Source of the DNA: an uncultured Christensenellaceae bacterium
GTDB lineage: Bacteria; Bacillota; Clostridia; Christensenellales; Christensenellaceae
Reading direction: 5' to 3'
Assembly (NCBI GenBank): GCA_934373295.1
Contig: CAKROK010000033.1
Coordinates: 1 to 22,433 of the forward strand
Length of the DNA stretch: 22,433 nucleotides
Shown: in pieces, positions 13,601 through 22,433 of the stretch
Position numbering within the stretch: position 1 is the first letter of the stretch
How the letters are laid out: the number at the start of each line of letters is the position of its first letter
Translations under genes and position numbers: made by a program
The notes under the pieces: generated by a model
Databases searched by the model: none
What the model saw: only the letters and a program-made list of their open reading frames with translations
Told to the model about the DNA's origin: nothing

Positions 13601-14610
13601 TGAACATCGGACAGGTGCTGGAGGTCCATCTCGGCATGGCGGCCAAGCTGCACGGATGGCACGTCGCGACCCCCGTTTTCGACGGCGCGACGGAGGAAGA
13701 TATCGAAAAATTGCTCTATGAGAGCCACGCGCAGGAGAACGAGCGCCGCATGATAGAGGATATGAACATCTCCCCCGAGCTGGCAAAGACCGTCATAGAG
13801 ACGGGCGCGGTCACGGACGAGATAGCGGCGAAATTAAAGCAGGAGCAGCCGGATAAGGAGCAGCTCCCCGCAGATATTGCAAGGATGCTGCATGAGGCGA
13901 GAGACGGCAAGACCGTGCTCTATGACGGACGCTCGGGCGAGCCGTTTGACAACAGGGTCACCGTCGGCTACATGTACATGTTAAAGCTGCATCACCTCGT
14001 TGACGATAAGATCCACGCGCGTTCCACCGGCCCCTACTCGCTCGTAACACAGCAGCCCTTAGGCGGCAAGGCGCAGTTCGGCGGTCAGCGTTTCGGCGAG
14101 ATGGAAGTTTGGGCGCTCGAGGCATACGGCGCGGCGAACACGTTGCAGGAGATACTTACCGTAAAATCGGACGACGTCGTGGGACGTGTAAAGACCTTTG
14201 AATCCATAGTCAAGGGTGAGAACATCCCCGAGCCGGGCGTTCCCGAATCCTTCAAGGTACTCATAAAGGAGATGCAGTCCCTCTGCTTAGACGTAAAGGT
14301 GCTGGGCGAGAACAACGAGGAGATCGAGCTCAAGGAGTTTGAGGACGACACCACGCCCGAGATCGACGTCAACATCGAGGGCAAGGAGGACACCGCGGAC
14401 GTCGGAAACTTTGACGAATTCGACGTAGAGGGTGGCGAGAGCGACGACGATATAAACATCGATTCCGACCTCGACGATCTCGGCGGAATAGACGATATGG
14501 ACGGCATATCGGACGGCTTCTCCATAACACAGCTCGATGAGGACGACTTCGGCGGAATAGGCGACGACATCCTTTCGGACATTGATACGGATATAGACGG
14601 CGATTTCTGA
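10666..14610 (+). CDS. rpoB: DNA-directed RNA polymerase subunit beta
   Basis: This 1314-residue catalytic core subunit of RNA polymerase pairs with beta' to form the active-site cleft. The start [16 protein letters not shown] matches clostridial RpoB. The ATG at 10666 is preferred to the in-frame GTG at 10654, which overlaps the ribosome binding site. The rifampicin-pocket segment ([20 protein letters not shown], then [10 protein letters not shown]) has the common susceptible residues. [20 protein letters not shown] and the C-terminal [18 protein letters not shown] (beta' contact) are intact. Residues 1224-1314 form a 91-residue acidic tail with 37 Asp/Glu, one Lys and no Arg, well beyond the conserved end. 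rplKAJL, the usual upstream neighbours, are not adjacent. rpoC follows after 54 bp. Confidence 0.98.
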   Translation: [1314 protein letters not shown]

Positions 14611-14664
14611 TATCGCCAAAACGGTTGAACGAGAACTCATTTTTCAGGAAGGAGAGGGGTTACA

Positions 14665-18273
<3,609 letters not shown>

Positions 18274-18304
18274 GAAAGAGAAGTAAGGCAAAGGAGGAAG
18301 GAAT

Positions 18305-19036
18305 ATGGGAAACTGTCCTATACAGGATCGAGAGCTTTGTAAATTTTTAGGCAGCGAGGGCTGTGAAAAATGCGGCATTAATCAATTGGGTAGAAAGCAG
18401 GACCCGGTGGCATACGCCGACACGTGGGACGTCACCCTTTCCCTTATTCCCGACGACATCGACGAGGTGCATACGACGGAGGAATGCTGCTTCTGCAAGG
18501 GCAAAAAGAACGCAAAGGCGGGCTATGAGATGCTCTGCCTAAAGCACAAGGAGCCCGTACACATGAAGGGCATATTCTTCGGCTTCGGGATGAAGGTCCC
18601 GGGGGAAGTCGGCTCGATAGTCGATATTCCCATAGCGGTCTGTCAAAAGTGCCGCCGCAGGCTGGCGATGGATAAATACGTGACGTACATATCCACCGCA
18701 GCGGGCGCGCTTTTGGCGATAATCGCTCTGTTGATACCGGGTGTGGAAAAGGCGCTTGCCGCAGTTAGCTGGGTTCTTCCGATAGCGTTGCTCATAGTGT
18801 TGACCGGCGCGGGCTACGGCATAGGACGGCTCATAAAGAGCAGCATCAGGAAAAAGGCCGCAGACGAGACGATATTAGACCCGCTCGAGGTAAAGCAGAT
18901 ATCGAGAATGGTGCTATTAGGCTGGTCGCCTATGCAGGTGAACAAGCGTGGCGAGGTGTCCGTGAACTTTAAAAAGGACAAGCTGCGCAGCAACATGATG
19001 TATAAATCGCAGGATAATTTGAAAAACGAGGAATAA
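18305..19036 (+). CDS. unrecognised Cys-rich two-helix membrane protein between rpoC and rpsL
   Basis: I do not recognise this 243-residue protein. Residues 1-120 hold ten cysteines: C4, C12, C20, C23, then C61, C62, C64, C78, then C113, C116. CEKC and CQKC pairs are present, suggesting one or two metal-binding knuckles. Two hydrophobic segments follow at about 126-145 and 154-177, the second ending in basic residues (RLIKSSIRKK). The last 60 residues are soluble and charged. A strong AAGGAGG (18291-18297) precedes the ATG. It lies 31 bp after rpoC and its stop codon is 4 bp before the rpsL -35 box, so it is likely the last gene of the rpoBC transcript. This slot usually holds an L7Ae-like ribosomal protein gene, and nothing in this protein resembles L7Ae. 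Codon use looks like that of its neighbours. The function is unknown. Confidence 0.88.
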   Translation: MGNCPIQDRELCKFLGSEGCEKCGINQLGRKQDPVAYADTWDVTLSLIPDDIDEVHTTEECCFCKGKKNAKAGYEMLCLKHKEPVHMKGIFFGFGMKVPGEVGSIVDIPIAVCQKCRRRLAMDKYVTYISTAAGALLAIIALLIPGVEKALAAVSWVLPIALLIVLTGAGYGIGRLIKSSIRKKAADETILDPLEVKQISRMVLLGWSPMQVNKRGEVSVNFKKDKLRSNMMYKSQDNLKNEE

Positions 19037-19040
19037 CCCG

Positions 19041-19069
19041 TTGACAAGCGGCTTGCGGTTTGCTAAAAT
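19041..19069 (+). promoter_or_regulatory. promoter of rpsL-rpsG-fusA-tuf
   Basis: TTGACA (19041-19046), a 17-bp spacer ending in TGC, and TAAAAT (19064-19069). The spacer shares GGCTTG with the rpoB promoter, offset by one base. Confidence 0.88.
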
Positions 19070-19075
19070 ACAATA

Positions 19076-19229
19076 GTATGCGTGAGTGATCTCCGCATGA
19101 ATATTTGTGCGCCTTTCGCTATATGCTGAATGCGGCGGCGCAGGTATATAAAACGATCCCCAAAGGGTTGCAGAGGGATATTTAGATATACACTAATATT
19201 TTAAATTTTTCAGGAGGATGAGAGCTGTT
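19076..19229 (+). promoter_or_regulatory. structured 5' leader of rpsL
   Basis: Three stem-loops are visible. Stem 1 is ATGCG-GAG (19078-19086) with CTC-CGCAT (19091-19098), TGAT loop, one bulge. Stem 2 is TGCGCC (19108-19113) with GGCGCA (19137-19142), plus inner CGC/GCG. Stem 3 is GTATAT (19144-19149) with ATATAC (19186-19191), with ATCCC/GGGAT inside. AGGAGG (19212-19217) follows in an A/T-rich unpaired stretch. A ribosomal-protein autoregulatory leader is plausible, but no named family is recognised. Confidence 0.5.
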
Positions 19230-19616
19230 ATGCCTACAATTAATCAGCTTGTCAGAAAAGGTAGAAAGTCTATCGAATATAAGTCCAACTCGCCTATCTT
19301 AAAGCAGTGCCCCCAGAAGAGAGGCGTCTGCACGGCCGTCAGGACTATGACCCCCAAAAAGCCGAACTCTGCACTCAGAAAGATAGCAAGAGTCCGTCTT
19401 GTTAACGGAATGGAAGGTACAGCATACATTCCGGGTATCGGTCACAATCTTCAGGAGCACTCCGTCGTTCTCATCAGAGGCGGCAGAGTTAAGGATCTCC
19501 CCGGTGTTAGATATCACATCATCCGCGGAGCTTTAGACGCAGCAGGCGTCGCAAACAGGATGCAGTCCCGTTCGCTCTATGGCGCGAAGAGACCTAAGTC
19601 CGCAAAGAAGAAGTAA
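19230..19616 (+). CDS. rpsL: 30S ribosomal protein S12
   Basis: This 128-residue protein of the 30S decoding site begins MPTINQLVRKGR, the usual S12 start. The ATG at 19218 directly abuts the AGGAGG and cannot be the start; 19230 has a 12-nt spacing. The conserved TPKKPNSALRK and GRVKDLPGVRYH loops carry the lysines (K43 and K88 in E. coli numbering) whose change gives streptomycin resistance; both are wild type. rpsG follows 17 bp later. Confidence 0.98.
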   Translation: MPTINQLVRKGRKSIEYKSNSPILKQCPQKRGVCTAVRTMTPKKPNSALRKIARVRLVNGMEGTAYIPGIGHNLQEHSVVLIRGGRVKDLPGVRYHIIRGALDAAGVANRMQSRSLYGAKRPKSAKKK

Positions 19617-19633
19617 TTTAGGAGGATCGAGTT

Positions 19634-20104
19634 ATGCCCAGACGTGGAGGAGTTCCCAAGAGAGAAGTTATCGCAGATCCCATATACAACAGCGTTGTCG
19701 TCACCAAGCTCATCAACCAGATCATGATCGACGGCAAGAGGGGCACTGCGCAGAGAATAATGTATGATGCCATGGACATCATAAAGGAAAAGACCGGCAA
19801 GGAGCCTATGGAAGTATTCAACCAGGCGATGGAGAACATCATGCCTGTGCTTGAGGTCAAGGCGAGAAGAGTCGGCGGCGCGACCTATCAGGTTCCGATC
19901 GAAGTTCGCCCCGCGAGACGTCAGACCTTAGCTATCCGCTGGCTTGCTGCGTTTTCCTTCAAGAGATCCGAAAAGACCATGCGTGAGAGGCTCGCAGGCG
20001 AGCTCATGGACGCGGCTAACGGTCTCGGCGCATGCGTAAAGAAGAAGGACGAAATGCATAAGATGGCAGAGGCGAACAAGGCGTTTGCTCACTATCGTTG
20101 GTAA
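19634..20104 (+). CDS. rpsG: 30S ribosomal protein S7
   Basis: This 156-residue protein nucleates assembly of the 30S head on 16S rRNA. It begins MPRRGGVPKREV, then KLINQIMIDGKRGTAQRIMY, with the GGATYQVPIEVRPARR motif and a C-terminal ANKAFAHYRW, all standard for S7. AGGAGG (19620-19625) is 8 nt before the ATG. The length is normal. Confidence 0.98.
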   Translation: MPRRGGVPKREVIADPIYNSVVVTKLINQIMIDGKRGTAQRIMYDAMDIIKEKTGKEPMEVFNQAMENIMPVLEVKARRVGGATYQVPIEVRPARRQTLAIRWLAAFSFKRSEKTMRERLAGELMDAANGLGACVKKKDEMHKMAEANKAFAHYRW

Positions 20105-20135
20105 TCATTTCGCAGATTTGTTTTTTGTGCAATGT

Positions 20136-20170
20136 GGCTGCCTCACAGCGTTTTTCGCTATGCGGCAGCC
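20136..20170. repeat. hairpin between rpsG and fusA
   Basis: GGCTGCC (20136-20142) pairs with GGCAGCC (20164-20170), with AGCG (20147-20150) and CGCT (20156-20159) inside around five T. The 159-bp gap is long for this operon. There is no proper T-run after the stem, so it could be an attenuator, an mRNA processing site or a regulatory fold. A second small stem (GTGTTT with AAACAC, near 20192-20212) follows. Confidence 0.5.
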
Positions 20171-20263
20171 TGTTGTGCGTTTTGGATATGAGTGTTTGTG
20201 TGACAAAAACACATTAATTTGCATAATAAGAGTTTTAAGTTTAAAAGATGAAAGGAGTAAGTA

Positions 20264-22333
<2,070 letters not shown>

Positions 22334-22372
22334 ACCATAACATACAAACGCAATTAAAAAGGAGAAAACAAA

Positions 22373-22433
22373 ATGGCAAAGCAGGTTTATAACAGAACAA
22401 AGCCGCATGTAAACATCGGCACGATTGGCCACG
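22373..22433 (+). CDS. tuf: elongation factor Tu, 5' end only
   Basis: The first 20 codons are present, read as MAKQVYNRTKPHVNIGTIGH, the invariant start of EF-Tu leading into the first G motif. AAGGAG (22359-22364) is 8 nt upstream. The gene runs off the window. It delivers aminoacyl-tRNA to the ribosome. Confidence 0.95.
   Translation, partial: MAKQVYNRTKPHVNIGTIGH

Noticed and set aside
19218..19229. Upstream ATG for rpsL adding four residues
   Set aside because: It directly abuts the AGGAGG, leaving no spacing, and the family start is MPTINQL at 19230.
20105..20263. Separate promoter for fusA
   Set aside because: CATAAT near 20220 has only a weak TGTGAC at -35 and no other support. Co-transcription with rpsL-rpsG is simpler.

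Overview
The window looks like a chromosomal segment of a member of the Bacillota, class Clostridia. The supporting signs are strong AGGAGG-type ribosome binding sites, sigma-A-type promoters (often with a TGC extended -10), the rpoB-rpoC / rpsL-rpsG-fusA-tuf arrangement, a PASTA-like zinc-ribbon membrane protein and a YitT protein. Arginine AGA/AGG and isoleucine ATA codons are common. I cannot place it reliably below class. No tRNA, rRNA, CRISPR array or transposase is visible.

Layout. Positions 1-1013 hold a minus-strand zinc-ribbon membrane protein. Positions 1014-1947 hold a long block of hairpin-rich repeats. An HD-domain hydrolase follows on the minus strand (1948-2520), then a candidate structured RNA (about 2655-2754), another repeat unit, and a 61-residue membrane protein with its own promoter and terminator (3269-3579). 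Positions 3649-8490 are a complete branched-chain amino acid ABC transporter operon (binding lipoprotein, two permeases, two ATPases), with a hairpin-rich gap after the binding protein. Positions 8491-9407 are a second repeat block lying between livF and a convergent yitT-family gene (9408-10298, minus). From 10471 to the end is the core transcription and translation cluster: rpoB, rpoC, an unrecognised Cys-rich two-helix membrane protein, rpsL, rpsG, fusA and the first codons of tuf.

How the genes work together. The liv genes import amino acids. The rpo/str cluster makes RNA polymerase beta and beta', ribosomal proteins S12 and S7, and elongation factors G and Tu. rpoB and rpsL each have a promoter built as TTGACA-N14-TGC-TAAWAT, followed by a structured leader of roughly 150 nt. 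rplKAJL does not lie immediately upstream of rpoB, and the usual L7Ae-like gene between rpoC and rpsL is replaced by the unknown membrane protein.

The most unusual content is the intergenic repeat family. Modules occur in the same order and orientation in two blocks (1173-1830 and 8871-9380): GC-rich hairpin, element B, optional element C, element D, element E. Further copies of D lie at 2829-3040 and 8491-8731. Three kinds of stem-loop (one in B, two in C) show paired, compensatory base changes between copies while their loops stay nearly identical. This points to selection on folded RNA or DNA. The hairpin module also appears in opposite orientation in the two blocks, as expected after inversion between its flanking repeats.
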